From positions 2,666,001-2,730,000 of the forward strand of contig NZ_JARUND010000001.1 in the NCBI RefSeq assembly GCF_036898825.1: 64,000 nucleotides of DNA, given 5' to 3'. Positions within the stretch are counted from its first letter, which is position 1. Each line of letters begins with the position of its first letter. This stretch comes from Streptomyces sp. B21-083. GTDB taxonomy: Bacteria; Actinomycetota; Actinomycetes; Streptomycetales; Streptomycetaceae. The notes beneath the pieces are model-generated. The model made no database searches. It was given only the letters and a program-made list of their open reading frames with translations, and was not told the origin of the DNA. The position numbers and the translations under genes were made by a program. Positions 34,441 through 45,003 of this stretch are shown here, piece by piece.

Positions 34441-36000
34441 TCAGCCCATGAACTTCTTGAACTCGTCCGGCAGCTCGAAGTCCTCGGGGGCCTGCTGGCC
34501 CGGCAGGCCGAAGGCACCGCCCGGAGCACCCTGGGCGCCGGCGGCCTTGCGCGCGGCCTCCTCCTGCTCCTGCTGCTTGCGCTTCATCGGGTTGCCGGAA
34601 CGCTGCTTGCCCTTGGCCTGCTTGGGCTGCTTCTTCGACCGGCCGGGGCCGCCACCCATGCCCGGCATCCCGGGCATCCCCGGCATGCCGCCGCCCTGGG
34701 CCATGCGGGACATCATCTTGCGGGCCTCGAAGAACCGCTCGACCAGGCCCTTGACCGCGCTGACGTCGACACCGGAGCCCTTGGCGATACGGGCGCGGCG
34801 CGAGCCGTTGATGATCGTCGCGTCCTGGCGCTCGGCCGGGGTCATCGACTTGATGATGGCCGCCGTACGGTCCACATCGCGCTCGTCGAGGTTGTTGATC
34901 TGGTCCTTGATCTGACCCATGCCGGGCAGCATGCCGAGCAGCTTGCTGATCGACCCCATTTTCCTGACCTGCTCCATCTGGGCCAGGAAGTCATCCAGGG
35001 TGAAGTCCTGGCCCTTCTTGGACGCCAGTTTGGAGGCCATGGCCTCGGCTTCTTCCTGGCTGAACGTCTTCTCCGCCTGCTCGATCAGGGTGAGCAGGTC
35101 ACCCATGTCGAGGATGCGGGAGGCCATCCGGTCAGGGTGGAACGCGTCGAAGTCGTCGAGCTTCTCGCCGTTCGACGCGAACATGATCGGCTTGCCGGTC
35201 ACCGAGGCGATGGAGAGCGCGGCACCACCACGGGCGTCACCGTCGAGCTTCGACAGGACGACACCGTCGAAGCCGACGCCGTCCCGGAATGCCTCGGCCG
35301 TGTTGACGGCGTCCTGGCCGATCATCGCGTCGACGACGAAGAGGATCTCGTCGGGCGAGACCGCGTCCCGGATGTCCGCGGCCTGTCGCATCAGCTCGGC
35401 GTCGATACCGAGGCGGCCGGCGGTGTCCACGATCACGATGTCGTGGACCTTGGTCTTCGCGAACTCCATGGAGTCCTTGGCGACCTTGACCGGGTCACCG
35501 ACCCCGTTGCCCGGCTCGGGCGCGTAGACCGCGACCCCGGCGCGCTCGGCGACGACGCTGAGCTGGTTGACGGCGTTGGGGCGCTGGAGGTCGGCGGCGA
35601 CGAGGAGGGGCGAGTGTCCCTGGTCCTTGAGCCACTTGCCGAGCTTGCCCGCGAGGGTGGTCTTACCAGCACCCTGGAGACCAGCCAGCATGATGACGGT
35701 CGGGGGCTGCTTGGCGAAGCGGAGGCGGCGGGTTTCGCCGCCGAGGATCGTGACGAGTTCCTCGTTCACGATCTTCAGGACCTGCTGGGCGGGGTTCAGC
35801 GCCTTGGAGACGTCGGACCCGAGGGCACGCTCCTTGACGTTCTTGATGAACGTCCGCACGACCGGCAGGGCCACGTCGGCTTCGAGGAGCGCGATACGGA
35901 TCTCGCGGGCCGTGGCGTCGATATCAGCCTCGCTGAGCCGACCCTTCCCGCGGAGAGATTTGAAAGTCGCGCTGAGGCGGTCAGAGAGGGTATCGAACAC
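34441..36000 (-). CDS. ffh: Signal recognition particle GTPase Ffh (SRP54)
   Basis: The 519-residue protein has an N domain, a GTPase with 'GLQGAGKTTLAGKLGKWL' (G1), 'DTAGRLGIDAEL' (G3) and 'LSKLDGDARGG' (G4), and a Met-rich M domain with 'MSRMAQGGGMPGMPGMPGMG'. It binds signal sequences and SRP RNA and docks on FtsY, which is also encoded in this window. The C-terminus is a Lys/Gln/Ala-rich extension ending 'DEFKKFMG'. It stands alone; glnD lies upstream. Confidence 0.97.
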   Translation of the reverse strand: MFDTLSDRLSATFKSLRGKGRLSEADIDATAREIRIALLEADVALPVVRTFIKNVKERALGSDVSKALNPAQQVLKIVNEELVTILGGETRRLRFAKQPPTVIMLAGLQGAGKTTLAGKLGKWLKDQGHSPLLVAADLQRPNAVNQLSVVAERAGVAVYAPEPGNGVGDPVKVAKDSMEFAKTKVHDIVIVDTAGRLGIDAELMRQAADIRDAVSPDEILFVVDAMIGQDAVNTAEAFRDGVGFDGVVLSKLDGDARGGAALSIASVTGKPIMFASNGEKLDDFDAFHPDRMASRILDMGDLLTLIEQAEKTFSQEEAEAMASKLASKKGQDFTLDDFLAQMEQVRKMGSISKLLGMLPGMGQIKDQINNLDERDVDRTAAIIKSMTPAERQDATIINGSRRARIAKGSGVDVSAVKGLVERFFEARKMMSRMAQGGGMPGMPGMPGMGGGPGRSKKQPKQAKGKQRSGNPMKRKQQEQEEAARKAAGAQGAPGGAFGLPGQQAPEDFELPDEFKKFMG

Positions 36001-36216
36001 GGTGGCGTCGGTCCTCGGAGTCAGGGGACAAGGTGGGCTGCACCCAGGGTATCCGGCCCCGCAAACAAATCGTCCCCGCCTGCTGATTCAGCGGGCGGGG
36101 ACGGAATCCCCACGAGGGCGGGGAGCATGCTTCGCACAGCCGTCCGTTACCGCGAAGGTTCGGACCATCCGCGCGTGGGCGGGGACTCTCGGCTCAACGA
36201 GAGAGGCCGGCCGCAG

Positions 36217-38673
36217 TCACCCCCGCAGCATCTCCTCCAGCTTTCTTGCCACCGAAGACGCCTCGGCCGCCGGTAGGGGCACGCCCTTGGCGTTGGTCAC
36301 GTAGAAAGCGTCCACGGCATTCGAACCCAGCGTGCTGACGTGCATGCTCCGCACCCGCACCGCCGCGTCCTCCAGGGCCCGTCCGATGCGGTGCAGCAGC
36401 CCCGGGGCGTCCTGGGCGCGCACCTCGATCACCGTGGCCAGCCGGGATGCGGCCGGATGTACGGTCACCCGGGCCGCCGGCGCCACCACGCCCCGGCGGC
36501 GTGGGTACGCCGCGTCGCGCTCGGCCAGGCGGCCGGTGATGTCCAGGGAGCCGTCCAGGGCCCGTACGAGGTCGGCGCGCAGTCGGGCCGCCTGGGGCAG
36601 CGAGCCGTACTCGGCGGCGACGCGCCAGTCCAGGAGCAGGACCGCGCCCTCGACGCCGTCGGGGAGGTCCAGTGCGCGCAGTTCCGCCGTGCGCACGGTC
36701 AGCCGGTGCATCGCGAGGACGCCGGCCACGGCGGGCAGGACGCCCGGCTGGTCCGGAACCGCGATCAGGAGTTCCACGCCGAGTGGTTCGGGGTCGCCCG
36801 AGGCCTCCGTCTCCGCCGCCTCCGCCGGTACCTCCGTCTGGGCGCGCAGCGACAGCACCGGGCCGCCTGTGCGGAACGCCTCTATGGCGAGCCGTTCCTG
36901 CTCGGCGGTGGGCGCGGCGGCCTCGGGCTCCTCGGGGGCGTCCCCGGCGAGCACGGCGGCGACCCGTTTCACCAGGTCGGCGACGAGGGAGCCACGCCAG
37001 GACGACCAGGCGGCCGGGCCCGTGGCCAGCGCGTCGGATTCGGTGAGGGCGTGGAGGAGTTCCAGGGTGCTCTGCGTGCCGACGGCCTCGGCGACCGAGC
37101 GGACGGTGGCCGGGTCCTCCAGGTCACGCCGGGTGGCGGTGTCGACGAGCAGCAGATGGTGGCGTACGAGAGTCGCCAGGACCGCCACGTCCGCACGGTC
37201 GAAGCCGATGCGGGCGGCCACGTCCTTGGCGATGATCTCGCCCGCCACCGAGTGGTCGCCGGGCCAGCCCTTGCCGATGTCGTGGAGAAGCGCGGAGACG
37301 AGGAGGAGGTCGGGGCGGCTGACGCGGCGGGTGAACTCGGAGGCCCGGACGGCCGTTTCGATCAGGTGGCGGTCGACCGTCCAGATGTGGACGGCATTGC
37401 GCTGCGGGCGGCAGCGGACCCGCTCCCAGTCCGGGAGGAAGTGGGTGATCAGGCCTTCGGCCTCCAGCGCCTCCCAGACCTCGATGGTCGGGCGGCCCGA
37501 GCCCAGCAGCGTCACCAGTTGTTCGCGCGCCTCGGCCGGCCACGGGGTGGGCAGCGGTCGTGCCACGGCCGCCATGCGGCGGACCGCGTGCAGGGACATC
37601 GGGAGTCCTGCCTGCGCCGCTGCGGCGGCGGCGCGCAGCGGGAGTACGGGGTCGCGGTCGGGGCGTGCGGCGCGGGCGAGGACCACCTCGCCGTCCTGCT
37701 CCACGACGCCTTCCGCCAACGGGGAACGTTCCGCCACCGGCTTGCCGCCGCCCAGCATGGCGCGCAGGCGCGGGCGTACGGCGCGCGATCGCAGTACGCG
37801 CCCCACCTCGCGCCAGGTGACGTCACTCGCGTACGAGACGACGCGTGCCGCCTCGTACACCTGTCGCAGGAGGGTGTCGGCGTCGAGGAGTCCGAGTTCG
37901 GCGGCTACCTGGTCCTGTTCCTGGAGGGCGAGGCGGTCGGTCGCACGGCCCGTCGTCAGGTGGAGGGCGTCTCGGACGTCCAGCAGGCGGCGGCGCGCGT
38001 CGGCGAGGCCCTCGCGGGGGGCGTCGGCCAGCCAGGAGGCCGCGACCGCGCGGAGGGCGGTGGCGTCGCGCAGGCCGCCGCGGGCCTCCTTGAGGTCGGG
38101 TTCGAGGAGGTACTGCAGCTCGCCCTGACGTTCGGCCCGTTCGGCGCAGAGTTCCTGGAGTTCGGGGAGGCGTTTGGGCGCCTGGTTGCGCCAGTCGGCG
38201 AGGACGGCGGTACGCAGCCCGGCCGTGAGGCCGAGGTCGCCGGCGAGGTGGCGGGCGTCCAGCAGGCCCAGCTGCACCTTGAGGTCCTCGCCCGAGGTCT
38301 TGCGGGCCTCGGACGGCGTCCGGACGGAGTGGTCCAGGGCGAGACCCAGGTCCCAGACGGGGTACCAGAGGCGGTCCGCGAGGGCCGCGACCCCGGCGGA
38401 GTCGCTGCCGTCGTGGAGGAGGAGCAGGTCCAGGTCGCTGCGTGGGGAGAGTTCGCCTCTGCCGTAGCCGCCGACGGCGACCAGGGAGACCCCGCGCAGT
38501 TCCTCGGCGCCGGCCGTGAAGAGGCCGCTCAGCCATTCGTCCGTCAGTTCGGCCAGGGCCGCACGGCGCGGCGGCCCGGACCGCGCCTCCTCAGTGAGGA
38601 GGCGCAGCCGGGCCGCCGCATAGCCGCTGGGTCCCGAGTCCTCTGCATCCTTACGCACGTCCGTACTCGTCAC
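36217..38673 (-). CDS. glnD: [Protein-PII] nucleotidyltransferase GlnD
   Basis: The 818-residue enzyme starts at GTG 38673 with AGGAG 7 nt upstream. Domains in order: nucleotidyltransferase (about 68-85, 'GGYGRGELSPRSDLDLLLL'), a GlnD linker, an HD hydrolase ('LLVSALLHDIGKGWPGDHS'), and two ACT domains that sense glutamine ('IAVPDQPGVLPAVAGVLAMH', 'EVRAQDAPGLLHRIGRALED'). From published Streptomyces work I recall that GlnD adenylylates, rather than uridylylates, Tyr51 of GlnK. It is the third gene of amtB-glnK-glnD, 28 bp after glnK. Confidence 0.95.
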   Translation of the reverse strand: MTSTDVRKDAEDSGPSGYAAARLRLLTEEARSGPPRRAALAELTDEWLSGLFTAGAEELRGVSLVAVGGYGRGELSPRSDLDLLLLHDGSDSAGVAALADRLWYPVWDLGLALDHSVRTPSEARKTSGEDLKVQLGLLDARHLAGDLGLTAGLRTAVLADWRNQAPKRLPELQELCAERAERQGELQYLLEPDLKEARGGLRDATALRAVAASWLADAPREGLADARRRLLDVRDALHLTTGRATDRLALQEQDQVAAELGLLDADTLLRQVYEAARVVSYASDVTWREVGRVLRSRAVRPRLRAMLGGGKPVAERSPLAEGVVEQDGEVVLARAARPDRDPVLPLRAAAAAAQAGLPMSLHAVRRMAAVARPLPTPWPAEAREQLVTLLGSGRPTIEVWEALEAEGLITHFLPDWERVRCRPQRNAVHIWTVDRHLIETAVRASEFTRRVSRPDLLLVSALLHDIGKGWPGDHSVAGEIIAKDVAARIGFDRADVAVLATLVRHHLLLVDTATRRDLEDPATVRSVAEAVGTQSTLELLHALTESDALATGPAAWSSWRGSLVADLVKRVAAVLAGDAPEEPEAAAPTAEQERLAIEAFRTGGPVLSLRAQTEVPAEAAETEASGDPEPLGVELLIAVPDQPGVLPAVAGVLAMHRLTVRTAELRALDLPDGVEGAVLLLDWRVAAEYGSLPQAARLRADLVRALDGSLDITGRLAERDAAYPRRRGVVAPAARVTVHPAASRLATVIEVRAQDAPGLLHRIGRALEDAAVRVRSMHVSTLGSNAVDAFYVTNAKGVPLPAAEASSVARKLEEMLRG

Positions 38674-38701
38674 CCAGCGACTCCTGTTCTGTTTTGCTGC
38701 C

Positions 38702-40377
<1,676 letters not shown>

Positions 40378-40764
40378 CGGCGTCTCCTCGTCATTGGTAC
40401 GGCGGCCCCGTGCGGGCGAAGCCTGAGCGGATTGCGGGGTGGGCCGGTTATGCGCCAGACATTGACGCAGCGCCGTTTCGGTCGACGCCCCTCGATGTTT
40501 CGGCGACGTGACGAAGGCGCCGCCCGTGTTACGCCTGAATGAACTGCCGGATTTCGGTCACCGTGATCGTTATCGTGACGCAATCTTCGGCAAAGGCAAC
40601 CGCACCACCGCTTGAGAAACCCCCACGGAGACCAGCCACATCCGCGAGAGCGGCGCCGGCTCGGGCGCAGACGCGGTCCGGCCGCGGCGGGCCTTCCGAT
40701 GACCTGGCGGGGGAGCCGAGTCGGGCTGTCGGGAGGGCCTGCCGCGGCCGGGGTTCTGGGGTTT
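40378..40764. other. Intergenic region between nsdA and amtB
   Basis: 387 bases. The amtB-proximal part carries the GlnR box (40475-40512). The nsdA-proximal part (40590-40764) shows nothing I can name: no clear terminator and no small gene. Confidence 0.6.
40475..40512 (-). promoter_or_regulatory. GlnR binding site (a-site and b-site) controlling amtB-glnK-glnD
   Basis: On the minus strand the sequence reads GTCAC-n6-GAAAC-n6-GGGCG-n6-GAAAC, exactly the half-site layout of the Streptomyces GlnR box (gTnAc-n6-GaAAc, repeated with 6-bp spacing). The first, second and fourth half-sites match well; the third is degenerate. It lies 98-135 bp upstream of the amtB start, where GlnR activates amtB in S. 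coelicolor. Confidence 0.85.
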
Positions 40765-42249
40765 TCAGACCGCTTCGGCGGTCTCGGGCAGTTCGATCGC
40801 GAGGAGGTCGGTCAGGTCGACGACCTCGGTGAGATCGCCGAAATCGCGTACGGCCGTGTCTACGGTCTTTCGGATACGAGTGCTGACGCGTTCGGAGCGC
40901 ACCTTCTTGGCGATGACCATGGCCTCGGCGGCCAGTACCGTCGCCCGCTCGGGCTCGCGCTGGAGGAGGTGGACGGTGGCCATGCCGATCAGGTTCAGTG
41001 CGTACGACCGCTGGTGATCGGTGTCCTTCGCGAACAGGTCGACGGCGTTGCGCATCATGGGCTCGGCCAGGGACGCGTAGGTGGGGCTGCGGCCGGCGAC
41101 ATAGGCCAGGTCACGGAACGAGTGGGAGTTCTCGCCGTACAGCTCGGCCCGGGAGAAGAAGCGGATCCAGTCGGGATCGGGCTCGTCCCAATCGTGTACG
41201 TCCGCGAACGTGTCCTCGGCCATCCGCACGGCCCGCTTGCACTTTCCGGGTTGCCCCATATTGGCGTATGCGCGCGCCTCCATCGCATACAGCATGGCCT
41301 GGGTGCGGGGGCTTGCGCAGTCACGGCTGCCGTACTGCGCGAGATGGATCAGTTCGAGGGCGTCGTCGGGCCGGCCGAGGTGGATCATCTGACGGCTCAT
41401 GGACGACAGGACGTACGAACCCAGCGGCTTGTCGCCGGCCTCCTTGGCGGCGTGCAGGGCCAGGACGAAGTACTTCTGGGCGGTCGGCTGGAGCCCCACG
41501 TCGTACGACATCCAGCCGGCGAGTTCGGCCAGCTCGGCGGCGACCTTGAACAGCTTGCGGGCGGTGGCCTCGGGCTGGGGCTCCTGGAGGAGGTCCGTCA
41601 CCTCGTGCAGCTGTCCGACCACCGCCTTGCGGCGCAGTCCGCCGCCGCACTGCGCGTCCCACTGCCGGAACATCGCGGTGGTGGACTCCAGCAGCTCCAG
41701 TTCGGGCTTGGAGAGGCGGCCGGCCCGGCGCGCGGCGGACGGGTGTTCGGGCTCCTCGGGCGGAGCGGGGGGCACCGGGACGAGCCAGCGCTGCATGGGC
41801 TCGATGAGGGTGGGGCCGGCGGCGAGGGACAGCGCGGTGCCAAGGAAGCCGCGTCGCGCCAGCATCAGGTCGCTGCGCGAGAACTCGCTGAGCAGGGCCA
41901 CGGTCTGAGGGGCCGTCCAGGGCAGGTCGACGCCGGACGTGGACGGCGACTGCCGGGCGGCGCGCAGCCCGAGGTCCTCGATGGAGACGACGCAGCCGAA
42001 GCGCTCGGAGAACAGCTCGGAGAGGATGCGCGGGATCGGCTCGCGCGGGTTCTCCCCGTCGAGCCAGCGCCGGACCCGCGAGGTGTCCGTCGAGATGTGG
42101 TTGGCACCCAACTGGCGAGCCCGGCGGTTCACTTGGCGCGCCAGTTCACCCTTCGACCAGCCGCTGCGCACGAACCACGAGCCGAGCAGCTCGTTCGGGC
42201 GCTTGTCGGTGCTAGCCGCGGTCGTCGCGCTTCCGCCGTTGCCGCCCAC
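40765..42249 (-). CDS. nsdA: NsdA-type negative regulator of differentiation and antibiotic production
   Basis: This is a protein of about 494 residues. The N-terminal ~100 residues resemble a DNA-binding helix-turn-helix ('WSKGELARQVNRRARQLGAN', 'DTSRVRRWLDGENPREPIPR'). The rest is helical and TPR-like ('DDALELIHLAQYGSRDCASP', 'TQAMLYAMEARAYANMGQPG'). The name is assigned from the sequence type and the position next to amtB, where S. coelicolor nsdA lies. Disruption there raises actinorhodin production and sporulation. The start GTG 42249 is a best guess. Confidence 0.82.
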   Translation of the reverse strand: MGGNGGSATTAASTDKRPNELLGSWFVRSGWSKGELARQVNRRARQLGANHISTDTSRVRRWLDGENPREPIPRILSELFSERFGCVVSIEDLGLRAARQSPSTSGVDLPWTAPQTVALLSEFSRSDLMLARRGFLGTALSLAAGPTLIEPMQRWLVPVPPAPPEEPEHPSAARRAGRLSKPELELLESTTAMFRQWDAQCGGGLRRKAVVGQLHEVTDLLQEPQPEATARKLFKVAAELAELAGWMSYDVGLQPTAQKYFVLALHAAKEAGDKPLGSYVLSSMSRQMIHLGRPDDALELIHLAQYGSRDCASPRTQAMLYAMEARAYANMGQPGKCKRAVRMAEDTFADVHDWDEPDPDWIRFFSRAELYGENSHSFRDLAYVAGRSPTYASLAEPMMRNAVDLFAKDTDHQRSYALNLIGMATVHLLQREPERATVLAAEAMVIAKKVRSERVSTRIRKTVDTAVRDFGDLTEVVDLTDLLAIELPETAEAV

Positions 42250-42706
42250 TGGAACGCCCCCACTCCCTGAGACCGCTTGTCGCCGAGTGCGCCAAGCCCT
42301 ATCAGAATGCCGGTAAATAGGCTCCACGTCCGGCAGTTCTCACCCTTCGAACGGGAAGTCGACTTGCCTCCGGCATACCCACAAGCGCATGCATCCTCAG
42401 GCCTCGTGCACTCAAAGTAATCCTACGATCACGCCTCCGGCCATGGCGATCCAGGAAACGCCACCATTCGCCACCCCTTCGAATGAACTCACGGGCGCCT
42501 GCGCAGGATTGACTTGACAGTGGACGGTCGGGAGTGGGCGGAGCGATGCGCGTGAGGGCGCGCGCCGCCGAGCGCACCACCCGCGGCACTTCTGGGCGCC
42601 GACTGGAACGGGTGATGGCGGGCAGGGGTGCGGACAGACGGAAACACAGGGTCACGTTCTGCTCGCAGTTCGTAACCACCGGTGCGTCGGACCCGTTGGA
42701 GGGGGC
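42250..42706. other. Divergent promoter region of nsdA and the Prim-Pol-like gene
   Basis: 457 bases without a gene. A TTGACT/TTGACA-type sequence at 42509-42519 on the plus strand could be a -35 element for the Prim-Pol-like gene, but no matching -10 is visible. Composition is lower in GC near 42300-42450, as expected of promoters. Confidence 0.5.
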
Positions 42707-43369
42707 ATGGGCTTCACGATCGGCAGCAGCCGGGGTATTCGCGAGATCCGGCCCGGCACGCGCCGCCGCGGCCGGTCGTCGGAGTGCACCGCCGTGGCCG
42801 AGTACACCGGCCTCTGGGGCTGGGACGTGGTCGCCGGTGCCCGCGCGGCGGGCGGCGCCTGCTCCTGCGGCCTGGCCGACTGCCCCACGCCCGGCGCCCA
42901 CCCCCTGAGCTTCGCGCCCCGGGTCGAGGCAGGCGCCACACTCGGCGAAGTCATGGACACCTGGGGCCAGTTCCCCGGCGCCTCGGTCATGCTCCCGGTG
43001 GGCCGCGCCTTCGACGTGATCGAGGTCGCCGAACCGGCCGGCCGGCACGCCCTGGTCCGCCTGGAGCGCATGGGCCTGCCCCTCGGCCCGGTCGCCGCCA
43101 CCCCTGACGGCCGCGCCCAGTTCTTCGTCGCCCCCGGCGCCGCCACCGAACTCCCCGCACTCCTCTACCGCATGGGCTGGGACGACGCGACCCTCGACCT
43201 GCACGGCCTGGGCGCCGGTACGTATCTGACGGCGCCCCCGTCCGACCGGGGCTGCCTCGGCCCCGTCACCTGGCTGCGCCCGCCCGCCCTGGACACGGCG
43301 ACGAAGCCCCCGGCGGCCAGGCTGCTGCTGGGAACGCTCGCCTACGTGGCGCACCGGTCGCGGCTGTAG
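42707..43369 (+). CDS. Stand-alone Prim-Pol-like (bifunctional primase/polymerase N-terminal) domain protein
   Basis: This 220-residue protein resembles the N-terminal Prim-Pol domain seen in phage and plasmid primases. The CSCG-x3-C-x3-GxHP motif appears as 'CSCGLADCPTPGAHP', and the 'GASVMLPVGRAFDVIEV' strand sits where the catalytic DxD strand lies. Yet the Lys of GKHP is Ala, and the metal-binding aspartate pair reads 'FDVIEV', so catalysis is doubtful. No helicase domain or phage gene is nearby. GGAGGG precedes the ATG. A strong terminator follows. It seems to be a domesticated single-domain relative of unknown role. Confidence 0.72.
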   Translation: MGFTIGSSRGIREIRPGTRRRGRSSECTAVAEYTGLWGWDVVAGARAAGGACSCGLADCPTPGAHPLSFAPRVEAGATLGEVMDTWGQFPGASVMLPVGRAFDVIEVAEPAGRHALVRLERMGLPLGPVAATPDGRAQFFVAPGAATELPALLYRMGWDDATLDLHGLGAGTYLTAPPSDRGCLGPVTWLRPPALDTATKPPAARLLLGTLAYVAHRSRL

Positions 43370-43385
43370 CGCGGGCCGCACAGCA

Positions 43386-43424
43386 AGACGCCCGTCCCCA
43401 ACCGCACCTTGGGGACGGGCGTCT
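43386..43424. terminator. Bidirectional terminator between the Prim-Pol-like gene and ftsY
   Basis: A 15-bp perfect stem (43386-43400 / 43410-43424) with a 9-nt loop, followed by TCTTCGT on the plus strand, between convergent genes. Confidence 0.88.
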
Positions 43425-43482
43425 CTTCGTGGGCCTACGAAGTGGACCTACGAAATTTCGGAGGCGGCGACCACGATGGTGA

Positions 43483-44682
43483 TCACTCCCCGATAAGTGC
43501 GTCAACGAACGCCTCCGGCTCGAACGGAGCCAGATCGTCGGCCCCCTCACCGAGCCCGATCAGCTTCACCGGCACGCCCAGTTCGCGCTGTACGGCGATG
43601 ACGATGCCGCCCTTGGCGGTGCCGTCGAGCTTGGTGAGCACGATGCCGGTGATGTCGACGACCTCGGCGAAGACACGGGCCTGGACCAGCCCGTTCTGCC
43701 CGGTCGTGGCGTCCAGCACGAGCAGCACCTCGTCCAGCGGGGCGTGCTTCTCGACGACGCGCTTGACCTTGCCGAGCTCGTCCATGAGCCCGGTCTTGGT
43801 GTGCAGCCGCCCGGCGGTGTCGATCAGGACGACGTCGGCACCGGCCGCGATGCCTTCCTTGACGGCGTCGAAGGCGATCGACGCGGGGTCACCGCCCTCG
43901 GGGCCGCGCACGGTTCGGGCCCCGACTCGGTCGCCCCAGGTCTGGAGCTGGTCGGCGGCGGCGGCCCGGAAGGTGTCGGCGGCACCGAGAACGACGTTCT
44001 TGCCGTCGGCGACCAGGACGCGCGCGAGCTTGCCGGTGGTGGTGGTCTTGCCGGTGCCGTTGACGCCGACGACCATCACGATGCCCGGGGTGTCGAGGTT
44101 GGAGTCGGTCTTCACGGTCCGGTCGAACTCGGGTACGAGGATCTGGAGCAGCTCCTCGCGCAGCAGCCCGCGCAGCTCGGCGGGCGTGCGGGTGCCGAGC
44201 ACCTTCACCCGCTCGCGCAGCCTTTCGACCAGGTCCTGGGTGGGCTGGACGCCGACATCGGCGGTGAGGAGGGTGTCCTCGACCTCCTCCCAGGTGTCGT
44301 CGTCGAGGTGCTCGCGCGCGAGGAGCGTGAGGAGCCCCTTGCCGAGCGCGTTCTGCGACCGGGAGAGCCGGGTGCGCAGCCGGACCAGCCGGCCGGCGGT
44401 GGGTTCCGGTACCTCGATGGCGGGAGCGGAGGGAGGTTCCTCGACGGCGACGGACGAGGCGTCGGCGCCCGGGAGATCCACCTCCTCTATCGTGCGGCGC
44501 GGTTCGTCGCGCGGCGTCTCGGCCTCGTCGCCGACATGCGGCTCGGCCGGAGGGGCGGTGAGGTCGGGTGTCGTGGGGGGCGCCGGGGGCAGCGGCTTCT
44601 TCCTGCGGCTGCCGACGACGAGCCCACCGAGCACACCGAGCACGACCACGGCGATGACTACAGCAAGGATGATGGTTTCCAT
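43483..44682 (-). CDS. ftsY: Signal recognition particle receptor FtsY
   Basis: The 399-residue SRP receptor has an N-terminal membrane span (residues 1-24, followed by SRRKK). Next is an acidic/Pro-rich linker to about residue 95, then the NG domain with 'GVNGTGKTTTTGKLARVL' (G1), 'DTAGRLHTKTGLMDEL' (G3) and 'LTKLDGTAKGG' (G4). A true membrane anchor is typical of actinobacterial FtsY. It pairs with Ffh, also in this window, to deliver nascent membrane and secreted proteins to SecYEG. It starts at ATG 44682. Confidence 0.96.
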   Translation of the reverse strand: METIILAVVIAVVVLGVLGGLVVGSRRKKPLPPAPPTTPDLTAPPAEPHVGDEAETPRDEPRRTIEEVDLPGADASSVAVEEPPSAPAIEVPEPTAGRLVRLRTRLSRSQNALGKGLLTLLAREHLDDDTWEEVEDTLLTADVGVQPTQDLVERLRERVKVLGTRTPAELRGLLREELLQILVPEFDRTVKTDSNLDTPGIVMVVGVNGTGKTTTTGKLARVLVADGKNVVLGAADTFRAAAADQLQTWGDRVGARTVRGPEGGDPASIAFDAVKEGIAAGADVVLIDTAGRLHTKTGLMDELGKVKRVVEKHAPLDEVLLVLDATTGQNGLVQARVFAEVVDITGIVLTKLDGTAKGGIVIAVQRELGVPVKLIGLGEGADDLAPFEPEAFVDALIGE

Positions 44683-45003
44683 AACTGTCCCAGTATGGCG
44701 TGACCTCCCACGCGGGCGTTCGTCGTCCACACCGGGCCGTTTGGCCCACCGGGCCGGGCTGGTCCGCCGTCCGACCATGAATCGGCCGGGAAGCCCCTTG
44801 GGGAGGGTCACAACCGCACCAGTAGGCGAGGTGCCACCGGGTGGACGCAGCAGTGCCCCCAGGCGGTGTCACTGCCCATCCAGTGGGCCGTGACACCCCC
44901 TCCCCGATGTCCGCGGCCCCGACCTCCCACGCCTACACCCTGGCGACCTGACGAGCCGTCAGTTACCGTCCCTCCCACACCGCCGACGAAGGGGATCGGT
45001 CCC
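44683..45003. other. Divergent region between ftsY and the LLM oxidoreductase gene
   Basis: 321 bases. It contains the symmetrical hairpin at 44865-44897. Promoters for both genes must lie here; I could not pick them with confidence. Confidence 0.5.
44865..44897. promoter_or_regulatory. Symmetrical inverted repeat, possible operator or terminator
   Basis: GGTGTCAC and GTGACACC (8-bp arms) enclose an inner GCCCA/TGGGC pair and a 5-nt loop, giving 13 of 14 paired positions. It lies 107 bp upstream of the LLM gene start between divergent genes, a place more typical of an operator than of a terminator. Confidence 0.5.
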
